DNA from: a virus
Strand: one strand, 5' to 3'
Length of the DNA stretch: 44,042 bases
Virus record (IMG/VR): IMGVR_UViG_3300037516_001153
Coordinates: 1 to 44,042 of that record
Shown here: positions 1 through 7,819 of the stretch, piece by piece
Position numbering within the stretch: the stretch's first letter is position 1
Layout: each line of letters begins with the position of its first letter
The notes under the pieces: generated by a model
What the model was told of the DNA's origin: nothing
The model's input: the letters and a program-made list of their open reading frames with translations, nothing else
The model's database searches: none
Translations under genes and position numbers: made by a program

Positions 1-17
1 TAATAAAAACCAAAAAA

Positions 18-1904
18 ATGGGAGCATTATTAGAATCAGGTCTAGTTGGTAACATCGGGTTAAAACACCTTAAAGTTATTAAAGAAGACACAATCAACAA
101 ATGGGATAAATTAGGATTCCTAGAAGGCCTTAAAGGTCACTTAAGAGAAAACGTAGCTCAATTATATGAGAACCAAGCGTCTTTCTTGATTAACGAAGCT
201 ACTTCTGACGGGTCTTCAGGTTCATTCGAAACTGTTGTATTCCCTATCGTAAGAAGAGTATTCTCAAAATTATTAGCGAATGAAATCGTATCAGTACAAG
301 CTATGAACTTACCAATCGGTAAATTGTTCTTCTTCGTACCTAAAATTCAAGGTTACCAAACAGGACAAGTTCCTTCGGCTGATAATGATTACGATGGTTA
401 TGGTAATCACTTTGGACCACAAGGTGCTGTAGGTGGTTTATCTGTTGCAGCGGCTCAAGGTCAAGCAGGTACAGATAACGGTTACAATGGAACAACCGCT
501 TTCAAGAAAAATCTTTATGATTTATTCTATGAAGGTTCAGAAGGTCAATTAGACCCTCCAGGATTGTTTGATTATTCTAAAGGTCAATGGTCAGCAGTTA
601 CTAAAACTGCGGTTGTTATGGTTTGGTCTAACGGAGAATTAGTTGTTGCTGACGCAAGTGCATTAGCAAACCAATTTAACGGTAAAAACGTTAGAAAAAT
701 TATTATCGCGTTATCAGGTTTCACAACTGCAGGTACAGGTAAATTAATTGGACCTGATGGAAATGAAGTTGATACTGAAACTTTCTTATCTGATTTAAGA
801 ATTTATACATCAGCTCAGGCAACTGCATTCAGTGGAGATTCTCCTTGTGATGTTGTTGGTACTGTTGCGGCACCAAACTCATTATTGTTTAGAGTTGTAA
901 CTCAACAATATGGTCAAGGTATTGTTAATAACTTAAACAAACAAGGTACTACTTCATTCCCTGGAACAGGTAGTAATGGAACTTACAATGACGTATGTTC
1001 TCCTGAAGGTCGTATCTTCTTAGAAGTTGACTTATCTTGTCCTACTTGTCCTTCTTGTGGTGAAACATTAGACGGATATACAGGAACAACTCTTGGAGTT
1101 TTAGCTTCAGGTGATTTCAAAGCTGTTTACAGACGTTACGCTGATATGGAATTTGAAGATAAAATCGGTGAGGTTTCTTTCGAATTAGATTCAGTTACTG
1201 TTTCTGTTACAGAAAGAAAATTAAGAGCACAATGGTCTCCTGAGTTAGCTCAAGACGTTGCGGCTTTCCACAACATCGATGCTGAAGCTGAATTAACAGC
1301 TTTATTATCTGAACAAGTTGCGGCTGAAATTGACCGTGAAATCTTAAGAGATTTACGTAAAGGTGCAGCGTGGAACTTACGTTGGGATTACAATGGTTGG
1401 AGAAGAATATCTGCAACAACAAACTATACACAAAAAGATTGGAACCAAACTTTGATTACTGCAATTAACCAATTGTCAGCACAAATCCACAAATCTACTT
1501 TAAGAGGTGGAGCTAACTGGATTGTAGTATCTTCTGAGGTTTCAGCGATTATGGATGACTTAGAATACTTCCACGTATCTAATGCTTCACCTGAACAAGA
1601 CCAATATAATATGGGTATTGAAAGAGTTGGAACATTAGCAGGACGTTACCAAGTATACCGTGACCCTTACTTCCCAGCTAACCAAGTGTTAATTGGACAC
1701 AAAGGAACATCGTTACTTGATACAGGATACATCTACGCACCGTATGTACCATTACAATTAACACCTACAATGTACAATCCGTTCAACTTTACACCTATCA
1801 AAGGTATAATGACGAGATACGCAAAAAAGATGGTAAACAACCGTTTTTACGGAAGAATTACTGTTGATGGTGTTAGAACATTCGATTTAAGAGAATTGAG
1901 ATAA
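18..1904 (+). CDS. Major capsid protein, T4 gp23-like
   Basis: This is the shell-forming major head protein (628 aa; T4 gp23 is about 520). The segment at residues 386-443 (VSFELDSVTV, then AQWSPELAQD, then EIDREIL) is the conserved gp23 core, and residues 73-108 match the gp23 stretch that follows the propeptide. The sequence FLINE|A at residues 56-61 aligns with the T4 FLTE|A maturation site, so a 60-residue propeptide is probably removed by the prohead protease. The extra length lies mainly in residues about 110-365, an insertion with Cys 277, 327, 341, 344 and 347 (CPTCPSCG), possibly a metal- or disulfide-stabilised surface domain. The start is the first in-frame ATG, preceded by A-rich sequence with no Shine-Dalgarno motif. 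A strong terminator follows the stop. The identification is firm; the role of the insertion is inference. Confidence 0.95.
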   Translation: MGALLESGLVGNIGLKHLKVIKEDTINKWDKLGFLEGLKGHLRENVAQLYENQASFLINEATSDGSSGSFETVVFPIVRRVFSKLLANEIVSVQAMNLPIGKLFFFVPKIQGYQTGQVPSADNDYDGYGNHFGPQGAVGGLSVAAAQGQAGTDNGYNGTTAFKKNLYDLFYEGSEGQLDPPGLFDYSKGQWSAVTKTAVVMVWSNGELVVADASALANQFNGKNVRKIIIALSGFTTAGTGKLIGPDGNEVDTETFLSDLRIYTSAQATAFSGDSPCDVVGTVAAPNSLLFRVVTQQYGQGIVNNLNKQGTTSFPGTGSNGTYNDVCSPEGRIFLEVDLSCPTCPSCGETLDGYTGTTLGVLASGDFKAVYRRYADMEFEDKIGEVSFELDSVTVSVTERKLRAQWSPELAQDVAAFHNIDAEAELTALLSEQVAAEIDREILRDLRKGAAWNLRWDYNGWRRISATTNYTQKDWNQTLITAINQLSAQIHKSTLRGGANWIVVSSEVSAIMDDLEYFHVSNASPEQDQYNMGIERVGTLAGRYQVYRDPYFPANQVLIGHKGTSLLDTGYIYAPYVPLQLTPTMYNPFNFTPIKGIMTRYAKKMVNNRFYGRITVDGVRTFDLRELR

Positions 1905-1926
1905 TCAAAATCTTAAAATATTTAAC

Positions 1927-1954
1927 AAAAAGGGACTATATGTCCCTTTTTTTT
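1927..1954 (+). terminator. Rho-independent terminator after the capsid gene
   Basis: An AAAAAGGGAC stem pairs with GTCCCTTTTT around a five-base loop and continues into a T run. It lies 23 bases after the capsid stop codon and separates this highly expressed gene from the HNH gene. Confidence 0.88.
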
Positions 1955-2007
1955 ATGTTTAATTATTAACACTTGATTTTTTGGACAAATATGTTATATT
2001 TATTAAT

Positions 2008-2694
2008 ATGAAAAAAATAGAATTAACTGAATCTCAGGTTAGTGAAATTATAAAACTGTATACTGAGGACTTATTAGGGTCACCCACTATTAGTGAAAAA
2101 TTAAAAATACATAAAACAATTGTTTTAAATACATTGAGAGCTAACGGTATTGTTCTTGGACCATCCGGTAGAAGAAATATTGGTGGTAGAGAAGTCGCCA
2201 CAAAAAAATATTTTTCTAAACCCGAAACTAAAGAACGTCTAAAGAAAAACCACAAAAAATGGGCGGAACAAAATAAAGAACATTTAAAACAGTATCTTAA
2301 AGAATACCGTGAAAAAAATGTTGACAATATTAGAAAAACAAAACGTGATTATGAAAGAAATCGTAAAGCGAGAGACCCCCTCTATAAACTAATCTCCAAT
2401 TTCAGAACGGCAATCTATCAAGTATTAAAGGAGAGTAATGTAGAAAAGAACGGACATTATTTTGATATTTTAGGATATACTCCGGAGGAATTAATTAATC
2501 ATTTAGAAAAACAATTTACGGAAGGAATGACGTGGGATAATTACGGTGAGTTCCACGTAGACCATAAACTACCTATATCATCATTCAATATCAAAGAAAT
2601 CGGAGACGAAGAATTTATGAAATGTTGGTCATTAGACAACCTTCAACCAATGTGGGGTGAAGAAAATATCCGTAAATCGAATAAGGTTTTATAG
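2008..2694 (+). CDS. Free-standing HNH homing endonuclease
   Basis: A 228-aa HNH nuclease, probably a selfish mobile gene. An N-terminal helix-turn-helix-like segment (residues about 8-48, with SPTISEKLKIHKT) would contact DNA. A basic, coiled-coil-like middle follows (65-120). The C-terminal nuclease core has HVDH at 183-186, LDNLQPMW at 209-216 and Asn220, the usual HNH arrangement. An in-frame TTG lies at 1981, but ATG 2008 is preferred because it follows the TATATTTATTAATATG start context seen at other genes here and begins the recognisable fold. The gene sits directly behind the capsid terminator, a typical intergenic site for such elements in T4-like phages. The nuclease family is clear; target and activity are unknown. 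Confidence 0.85.
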   Translation: MKKIELTESQVSEIIKLYTEDLLGSPTISEKLKIHKTIVLNTLRANGIVLGPSGRRNIGGREVATKKYFSKPETKERLKKNHKKWAEQNKEHLKQYLKEYREKNVDNIRKTKRDYERNRKARDPLYKLISNFRTAIYQVLKESNVEKNGHYFDILGYTPEELINHLEKQFTEGMTWDNYGEFHVDHKLPISSFNIKEIGDEEFMKCWSLDNLQPMWGEENIRKSNKVL

Positions 2695-2707
2695 ATACTG
2701 AGGTATT

Positions 2708-2715
2708 TATATAAA
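2708..2715 (+). promoter_or_regulatory. Putative late promoter (TATATAAA)
   Basis: A variant of the T4 late box TATAAATA, nine bases before the ATG at 2725. With T4 geometry (box at -13 to -6) transcription would start about four bases before the start codon. Confidence 0.5.
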
Positions 2716-2724
2716 AAGAAATTT

Positions 2725-3879
2725 ATGAACAATTTATTTGAGATATCTAGTGAGGAAAGAAATAGGATATTAAATCTTCACGAGGGAGCAACAAAAAGAC
2801 AATACTTAACTTTAGAACAGGCAGGTCAACAATCGGGTGGAGTTTCAACAACTAAATTATCTACACCAACATCATTTTCAAAACAAAATGTTGGGAATCA
2901 ATTTAAATATGGTGAATACCAATCAGATGTGGTTAAAAATTCTATTGCGGCATTAAAACCTAAAATTGAGGAATTTATTAAAAACAGTGGTGGTAGACAA
3001 TTTGTTGTTAACATTAGTGCAGGAGAATCAAATGTAACAAATCCAAAGGGGTTTGAAACAAAAGGTAGTTTGGCATTGGCGAGAGCAAATTCGGTTAAAC
3101 AATATTTCCAAGAGATATTCCCTAATTTAATTAAGAACGGTTCTTTGGTTATTCAAGCACCTGCGGATGTTAGTAAGGTTGTTTTAGGAAAGACTCCTTA
3201 TGATAAAACTAAGGGTGATAATAAAAATCCCCAATTAATCAAATTATATAATCAAGAACAATTTGTAACGTTTGACATTCAGGGTTCGGGACAGGTTGAG
3301 AATGTTACGAGTATTTGTAATTGGAAGGCGACCATTACTGCGGGAACCGGAACGGATGTTGCGGATTATGTAACAACAGATATTAACTTACAAGGTGCGG
3401 GTATATTAACCTTTGGTACGGGAAGTATTCCTGATAGAATGGTTGTTGTTGACAATAAGGGGGGTATTAAACAGGATACCGGATATGTTGCCACAGCACC
3501 TCACAAATATACAAGTTTTAAATATGTTCCATTATATGTGTCAAAACTAACACAATTAAACAAAACTGTATCTGTTAGTGGTGCAAATGTTGTAACTATT
3601 AAAGTTAAGAGTATTGACGATTTAATGAGACAAATACTTTCTCCAAATGTAACACAAATTCCAACAGACCAAGAACTTATGAAGATGGGTGAAACTGAAG
3701 TTTACAATGGTGTTGAAGAATTGAGAGCGTTATATAGTAAAGGTGTTAAAGAATTTGTTGTTTACACAATTACTTCATCAAGTGTAACGGCACCGTTTGA
3801 CAATAAAACCGGAGATTATAAAGTTATAGTTTACTCTCCGGTTGGTAAGACGGGTTACAATTTAACGGGTAAATGTTAA
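2725..3879 (+). CDS. Probable packaged virion protein with OmpA-like domain
   Basis: A 384-aa protein not recognised as a named family. Its N-terminus (ISSEERNRILNLHEGATK, residues 7-24) is nearly identical, at the same residue positions, to that of the gene at 4192. LHE|G at 18-21 fits the [L/I]-x-E cleavage rule of T4-type prohead proteases, so this may be a capsid-targeting segment. Residues about 70-190 resemble an OmpA/MotB C-terminal domain: a strand with NISAGES, then LALARANSVKQYFQ, the usual position of the N-x-x-L-S-x-x-R-A motif, then a further strand. Such domains bind peptidoglycan. The rest looks beta-rich. No membrane segment is seen. The stop overlaps the stop of the converging gene by four bases (TTAA). 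Virion location and wall binding are inference. Confidence 0.6.
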   Translation: MNNLFEISSEERNRILNLHEGATKRQYLTLEQAGQQSGGVSTTKLSTPTSFSKQNVGNQFKYGEYQSDVVKNSIAALKPKIEEFIKNSGGRQFVVNISAGESNVTNPKGFETKGSLALARANSVKQYFQEIFPNLIKNGSLVIQAPADVSKVVLGKTPYDKTKGDNKNPQLIKLYNQEQFVTFDIQGSGQVENVTSICNWKATITAGTGTDVADYVTTDINLQGAGILTFGTGSIPDRMVVVDNKGGIKQDTGYVATAPHKYTSFKYVPLYVSKLTQLNKTVSVSGANVVTIKVKSIDDLMRQILSPNVTQIPTDQELMKMGETEVYNGVEELRALYSKGVKEFVVYTITSSSVTAPFDNKTGDYKVIVYSPVGKTGYNLTGKC

Positions 3880-4118
3880 TCTTTTTTAACTGCGATAATT
3901 TTATAAACTAATTTTTTGTCCTTAACGTAAGAAATGTATGTTGTTGTAACGCCATTATAAGTTTCTTCCATAATTGATTGGACTTTTACTTTATAAACTT
4001 TGGATAATGAATCTAATAAGACGTTGGCCTCTTTGTCAATGTCTTTTTGTTTTGGTTTAGTTTGACCAAAGGTTAATGTTCCAACAAGTAATAACGATAA
4101 TAAGAATAACTTTTTCAT
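3876..4118 (-). CDS. Small predicted secreted protein (signal peptide)
   Basis: An 80-aa protein with a classical Sec signal peptide: MKK, a Leu-rich core to about residue 15, then TFG|Q at 16-19. Cleavage before Gln is typical of Flavobacteriia exported proteins. There is no lipobox cysteine. The mature part (about 60 aa) is charged, with a likely helix followed by strands (TTTYISYV, KLVYKIIAV). It is encoded against the surrounding + strand late genes and has its own host-type promoter box, which suggests expression by the host polymerase outside the late programme, like a moron or a periplasmic effector. The function is unknown; superinfection exclusion or host envelope modulation are guesses only. 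Confidence 0.75.
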   Translation of the reverse strand: MKKLFLLSLLLVGTLTFGQTKPKQKDIDKEANVLLDSLSKVYKVKVQSIMEETYNGVTTTYISYVKDKKLVYKIIAVKKD

Positions 4119-4138
4119 AGTGTTTGTGTTTTATTTTA

Positions 4139-4146
4139 CAAATGTA
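4139..4146 (-). promoter_or_regulatory. Host-type -7 promoter box TACATTTG
   Basis: Reading the - strand, TACATTTG fits the Bacteroidota primary-sigma -7 consensus TAnnTTTG and lies 20 bases before the ATG of the secreted-protein gene. The surrounding 11-mer TTACATTTGTA recurs exactly before the reverse gene at 7343-7786. No convincing -33 TTG is seen at the usual spacing. Confidence 0.5.
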
Positions 4147-4174
4147 ATTAGATTATTTTGTTTTGCCTAATATT

Positions 4175-4182
4175 TATAAATA
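4175..4182 (+). promoter_or_regulatory. Late promoter TATAAATA
   Basis: A perfect T4-type late box nine bases before the ATG at 4192. It is part of TATTTATAAATA (4171-4182), which also contains TATAAATA on the other strand, so it could serve the reverse gene at 3876-4118 too. Confidence 0.65.
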
Positions 4183-4191
4183 AAATATTAT

Positions 4192-5190
4192 ATGAAAAAA
4201 TTATATTTCTTAGACGAAGAAGAAAAAAATAGAATATTGAATCTTCACGAGGGGGCAACCAAAAACCAATATTTAAAAGAATCAAATAGTTTAATTTCAG
4301 AGGGTTATTATAACACTGTTGATTTAAAAAACTTAACATTAACTCTTAACAGTTACCTTGAAATGGAAAGGGATGGTAGTGGAAGTGAATTACGTTTAGA
4401 AAAAGGTGTTGTTTTTAAGAGAGAAAACGCTCTTGGTTTAATCGCTAGTAATGTTAATTACTCATTAGTTGGTGATTATACAGGTGGTGAGGAAGAAAAA
4501 GGTAAGGGTAATATTAGATATACTTGTAAGACTAAAAAATTCTCAATCGAAGGAAGAAATGCAACATTTTTTGGTGAAAATTTTGCTACAGAAACTACCA
4601 AGAATTTTGATGATTTATGTGGGGCGATTGGAGTTACAACTTCGTCGATTGCTGCGTGTGTTAAACAATTTAATGGGACTGACCCTCTACCGGCAAAAAC
4701 ACCTGGTTTTGTCTATATTAAGGGTAATGAAAGTACACTTTTTTTTAGTAAAGATTTTGAATTTAGATATAGATATGAAAAGAGCGGAAAACTTGTGGTA
4801 GGTAATTGGTCTTGTAAACAAGGTATTTTAAAACTTACATTACCTGATGATAGTTGGACAAAGGCCACAGGTTGGGCTTCAAATAAGAAGGGTAAGGTAT
4901 CCTCTGATACCGTTAAAGATGGTAGTAAAACTGTGAAACAAAATCTTACACCAAAAATAATTGAAGTTCAAAAATCTTTAGGGATACAAAATCCTACAGG
5001 ACAGTTAGATGTTGCGTCATTACAAGCAATGTTAACAAAATTAAATAGTGGTGTACAAGCGGCGGCTCCGGCGGCGGCAGCTCCGGTAACAGGAACACCG
5101 GGGTCAGAAGTAACGGCACAATCGGTTTTAGGACAAACACCTGAACAATTACAACAAACGATAAAAAATATAGTAAACAGACCAGTATAA
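4192..5190 (+). CDS. Probable packaged virion protein with peptidoglycan-binding-like C-terminal part
   Basis: A 332-aa protein of no named family. Residues 1-28 match the N-terminus of the gene at 2725 without gaps (NRILNLHEGATK at 13-24, possible LHE|G cleavage after 20). The corresponding DNA is also well conserved. Residues about 35-235 look beta-rich. Around residues 248-283 (IEVQKSLGIQNPTGQLD, then SLQAMLTKL) the pattern resembles a PG_binding_1 repeat, and an Ala/Pro-rich tail follows. A late promoter box lies nine bases upstream. The stop overlaps the next start (TAATG), so the gene at 5190 is translationally coupled. Packaging and wall binding are inferred from the N-terminal motif and weak domain similarity. 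Confidence 0.6.
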   Translation: MKKLYFLDEEEKNRILNLHEGATKNQYLKESNSLISEGYYNTVDLKNLTLTLNSYLEMERDGSGSELRLEKGVVFKRENALGLIASNVNYSLVGDYTGGEEEKGKGNIRYTCKTKKFSIEGRNATFFGENFATETTKNFDDLCGAIGVTTSSIAACVKQFNGTDPLPAKTPGFVYIKGNESTLFFSKDFEFRYRYEKSGKLVVGNWSCKQGILKLTLPDDSWTKATGWASNKKGKVSSDTVKDGSKTVKQNLTPKIIEVQKSLGIQNPTGQLDVASLQAMLTKLNSGVQAAAPAAAAPVTGTPGSEVTAQSVLGQTPEQLQQTIKNIVNRPV

Positions 5191-5825
5191 TGAAAAAAGA
5201 AATTTTATCAGAAGAATTAAATGCGATGAAATACCTTTTGGGGTATAAAAGAGGTGTTGTTATTTCAGAACAACAAGCACCTGCGACAGGAACTCCGGTA
5301 CCGGCAACACCGGCAACGGCTCCCTCAACTGCGGCTCCTGTAGTTGCGGCTCCTACAACAGGAACAACTGCGGCTCCTACAACAGCCGCGGCACCGGCAA
5401 CAAATCTTAGTGTACCTGATTTAATTAAACAAATCCAAACAATTTTAATAACTAAATTTAAAGCTACGTTAGGGAATACTGGACCAAACAAAGATGGTGT
5501 TGATGGTGTTTGGGGTAAAAATACTCAAGCGGCTTTGGAATCTGCAATAAAAACATTACCCGCAGCGGTAGCGGCACCAACAACAGGAACTACGACAGTG
5601 GTGGCAGGTGCACCGGCAGCAGGGGCAGCTCCGGCAGCGGCGGCACCAACAACAGGAGCTCCGGCAGCAGGGGCGGCACCGGTAGCAGGGGCAGCTCCGG
5701 CAACACAATTTAATTTTAACCCTAATCCTAATCTTAATCTTAATCCTCAGAGTGGGGTTAACTTTAAACTACAGACACCTCAAGAATTAGCAAAAGGGCT
5801 TACAACAGCAACTCCAAAATTATAA
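5190..5825 (+). CDS. Ala/Pro/Thr-rich protein with PG_binding_1-like domain
   Basis: A 211-aa protein built as N-terminal segment, linker, small domain, linker, tail. Residues 1-29 (EELNAMKYLLGYKRG, then VISE|Q) look like a diverged form of the N-termini at 2725 and 4192 and end in an [L/I]-x-E site at 25-27. Two low-complexity linkers rich in Ala, Pro, Thr and Gly (about 30-70 and 122-165) flank residues 74-120, which read like a peptidoglycan-binding repeat (LIKQIQTILITKF, then DGVDGVWGKNTQAALESAI, with the DGxxGxxT core). The tail is Asn-rich. It is coupled to the upstream gene by a one-base overlap and ends in a shared bidirectional terminator. Peptidoglycan binding is a motif-level call. 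Confidence 0.65.
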   Translation: MKKEILSEELNAMKYLLGYKRGVVISEQQAPATGTPVPATPATAPSTAAPVVAAPTTGTTAAPTTAAAPATNLSVPDLIKQIQTILITKFKATLGNTGPNKDGVDGVWGKNTQAALESAIKTLPAAVAAPTTGTTTVVAGAPAAGAAPAAAAPTTGAPAAGAAPVAGAAPATQFNFNPNPNLNLNPQSGVNFKLQTPQELAKGLTTATPKL

Positions 5826-5833
5826 TAATAATA

Positions 5834-5866
5834 AAAAAAGAGACCTTATTCGGTCTCTTTTTCTTT
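5834..5866. terminator. Bidirectional terminator between convergent genes
   Basis: AAAAAGAGACC and GGTCTCTTTTT form a strong stem with A and T runs on either side, so it can stop transcription both ways. The stop codon of the reverse gene (5846-5848) falls inside the hairpin. Confidence 0.85.
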
Positions 5867-6073
5867 TTTAGATGATATTCTAATTGCTTTGGATATCACT
5901 TCACATTCTCCCATAGAATAGACTCCTGATTCGTATGCAAACTTAATTGCTTGTATTAGATAATAGATTGAGGTGTCTTTAGTCATTGTATCTAATAACG
6001 TATCTAAGTGTGATTCATTATAGAGTGGAATGGTATTAAATAACTTTCCAAATAGTTCAGGTTGTTGTTCCAT
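5846..6073 (-). CDS. Small hypothetical protein
   Basis: A 75-aa acidic, mostly helical protein (MEQQPELFGKLF, then YLIQAIKFAYESG) with a Lys/Glu-rich end. No family is recognised. It lies against the + strand late genes and has a perfect TATAAATA on its own strand 15 bases before the ATG, so it may be a late gene. It converges on the gene at 5190 and shares its terminator. Good codon structure, its own promoter and the absence of any competing gene make it credible. Confidence 0.65.
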   Translation of the reverse strand: MEQQPELFGKLFNTIPLYNESHLDTLLDTMTKDTSIYYLIQAIKFAYESGVYSMGECEVISKAIRISSKKEKETE

Positions 6074-6088
6074 AATTAAAATTTTGTA

Positions 6089-6096
6089 TATTTATA
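6089..6096 (-). promoter_or_regulatory. Late promoter TATAAATA (reverse)
   Basis: TATTTATA on the + strand reads TATAAATA on the - strand, 15 bases before the reverse start at 6073. The same A/T-rich stretch reads TATAAGTA on the + strand (6093-6100) just before the divergent ATG at 6102, so a compact bidirectional promoter is possible. Confidence 0.5.
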
Positions 6097-6101
6097 AGTA
6101 T

Positions 6102-7331
6102 ATGAACAAAAATAACAAAATACAGATTAAAGAGTCTACAGGTGATAGTGGAGCGAGAGGTTCTTATATTGCACCAATGCAATTAGGTATTAGAGTTTTT
6201 AAAAAGTCTCAAATGGGACCGTTTACAATTCCGGTATCTAAGTATGATAGTCCTGAATTAGAATTTGATAGTTATGATGGTTCAATGGATGAAACAAATA
6301 AAGAGATTAAGAAAATTGAGGGTAAGGCTAAGAAGGTTACCAACTATATAAAAAAACACCCAAATTCAACTTCTAGTGATGAAGATGGAAATAACATTAA
6401 TCAAACACCGGGTAAAAAGGGGTTAAAGGTTGTACCAATAAAAGAGGCTTCTACTATAATTACAGCAGGAGAATACAATGGCCCAATTGAAATAGGTTTA
6501 AAGAAATGGAAAAAATCTGAATTAGGTCCTTTTACCGATGACTCAAACCATATATTAAATAAACACCATAAAAAGAAGGATTTAAAAAATAATATAAATA
6601 GAATTGTTGGTGTGTGGGAGAAAGGTTCTGATAACACATATGAAATAGATACACACGACGTTCATACGGTTAATGAATGGGTTGAGGTAACCGAAGGTAC
6701 CGTTTTGGGAGATATTGTCCCAAATGGTCTAAAAACAAGTTCAAATTACGACAGAGTTATTGATAATTTTAGAAAAGATATTCCTGAGGATAAAATGAAA
6801 GAGTATAACTTAATATCTGAAAAGATTAAAGATTTTATTCAGGATAGAGGATATGTCATAAAAGTATTAAACTCTTGTAATACCGGATTTAAAGGTGTGA
6901 GGACAAGTAATATGATTATACTATGTTCACCTGAGTCTTTACCTAATTTTGCATCGTTTGTTTATATATTATTTCACGAATTGAAACACGAACAACAAAT
7001 GAAGGATTTTGATATGAAAGATTCTTATATGGGGGATATTGAGGATTTTGAAGAGTTCTTTAAAATCTATTGGGAGATGGAAATGGATGCTGACAATTAT
7101 GGTAAGGATTGGGTTAAGAAAATTGGGGATGTATTAAAATTACCAAATGATGTGTATTATTTGGATAAGATGATTGAACATTACCCAACAATGTCAAATA
7201 TGGTTAGACAGATGATGTTACACCTACATAGAGAGGTTCAGATGTTAAAAAGTAAAGGAATGACATATACAGATATTAGTGACTTAGATGTTGTTAAAAA
7301 ACACTTAAACAGTCTTGAAGATATGTTTTAA
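6102..7331 (+). CDS. HExxH zinc-metallopeptidase-like protein with duplicated N-terminal motif
   Basis: A 409-aa protein. The HELKH motif at 292-296 sits in a hydrophobic helix (FASFVYILF before it). WEMEMDAD at 324-331 supplies a plausible third zinc ligand, Glu327, in an E-x-x-A-D context typical of gluzincin-type enzymes. The N-terminal part holds two related units: IKE|S at 9-12 followed by SYIAPMQLGIRVFKKSQMGPF (21-41), and IKE|A at 113-116 followed by YNGPIEIGLKKWKKSELGPF (125-144). Both IKE sites fit the prohead-protease rule. The frame is open upstream to 6030, but ATG 6102 is chosen because the earlier part overlaps the divergent gene and the motif begins here. It may be a packaged protease acting in the virion or after injection. 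No signal peptide is seen. Confidence 0.65.
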   Translation: MNKNNKIQIKESTGDSGARGSYIAPMQLGIRVFKKSQMGPFTIPVSKYDSPELEFDSYDGSMDETNKEIKKIEGKAKKVTNYIKKHPNSTSSDEDGNNINQTPGKKGLKVVPIKEASTIITAGEYNGPIEIGLKKWKKSELGPFTDDSNHILNKHHKKKDLKNNINRIVGVWEKGSDNTYEIDTHDVHTVNEWVEVTEGTVLGDIVPNGLKTSSNYDRVIDNFRKDIPEDKMKEYNLISEKIKDFIQDRGYVIKVLNSCNTGFKGVRTSNMIILCSPESLPNFASFVYILFHELKHEQQMKDFDMKDSYMGDIEDFEEFFKIYWEMEMDADNYGKDWVKKIGDVLKLPNDVYYLDKMIEHYPTMSNMVRQMMLHLHREVQMLKSKGMTYTDISDLDVVKKHLNSLEDMF

Positions 7332-7338
7332 AAAACAA

Positions 7339-7374
7339 ACCCCTACTCTACAGTGGGGGTTTTTATTTTTTTGG
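7339..7374. terminator. Bidirectional terminator between convergent genes
   Basis: AACCCC pairs with GGGGTT around CTACTCTACAGTG, followed by a T run on the + strand and preceded by an A run that serves the - strand. The stop codon of the reverse gene (7343-7345) lies inside the hairpin, as at 5834-5866. Confidence 0.82.
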
Positions 7375-7786
7375 AGTTATCCACTCTATCTAAAATACCT
7401 TTTAAAGAATATTTGATTTGAGACTTCATTTCATTTTTAAGTTCTTGTCTAATACGTTCCACTTTGGTATCGTACATCTTAGTTAATTTATCCCAATCTC
7501 TATTAGACAATAAGATATTACTGTAGTAGTATTCGTGATTGATTATACTAATTTTTTTATCGTCAAGTATAACGAAGATTCCTAACTCGGAGTGTTTAAT
7601 ATATCTCTGAGATGAAAGGGGGGCGATTAAAAATTTTGAACCTTCACTTGTAATAAGTTTACGACATATTGATTTGCACATATGTACATCACCTAATAGT
7701 CCCGGGTCTTCATAATCAAATTGATTTCTTGCTTTTGCAATACGTCTTATTGCCAATCTTTTAAAAAACTTAAATATTTTTCTCAT
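7343..7786 (-). CDS. Hypothetical protein with basic N-terminus
   Basis: A 147-aa protein, family not recognised. The first 20 residues are strongly basic and aromatic (MRKIFKFFKRLAIRRIAKAR), which suggests nucleic-acid or membrane-surface contact. The middle looks beta-rich (KFLIAPLSS, LGIFVILDDKKISIINH), followed by a helical C-terminal region (residues about 100-135). It has a host-type TACATTTG promoter box like that of the small secreted-protein gene at 3876, so it is probably transcribed separately from the late block upstream, from which it is cut off by the terminator at 7852-7890. Confidence 0.65.
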   Translation of the reverse strand: MRKIFKFFKRLAIRRIAKARNQFDYEDPGLLGDVHMCKSICRKLITSEGSKFLIAPLSSQRYIKHSELGIFVILDDKKISIINHEYYYSNILLSNRDWDKLTKMYDTKVERIRQELKNEMKSQIKYSLKGILDRVDNSKKIKTPTVE

Positions 7787-7811
7787 TATGTACTTGATTA
7801 ATTATATGGTA

Positions 7812-7819
7812 CAAATGTA
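7812..7819 (-). promoter_or_regulatory. Host-type -7 promoter box TACATTTG
   Basis: The - strand reads TTACATTTGTA, identical over 11 bases to the box before the reverse gene at 3876-4118. It lies 25 bases before the ATG at 7786 and fits the Bacteroidota TAnnTTTG consensus. Confidence 0.5.

Noticed and set aside
4994-5491. Reverse open frame rich in Val/Ala/Gly
   Set aside because: Antisense of the Ala/Pro/Thr linkers of the 4192 and 5190 proteins; it crosses two real genes with a coupled start/stop.
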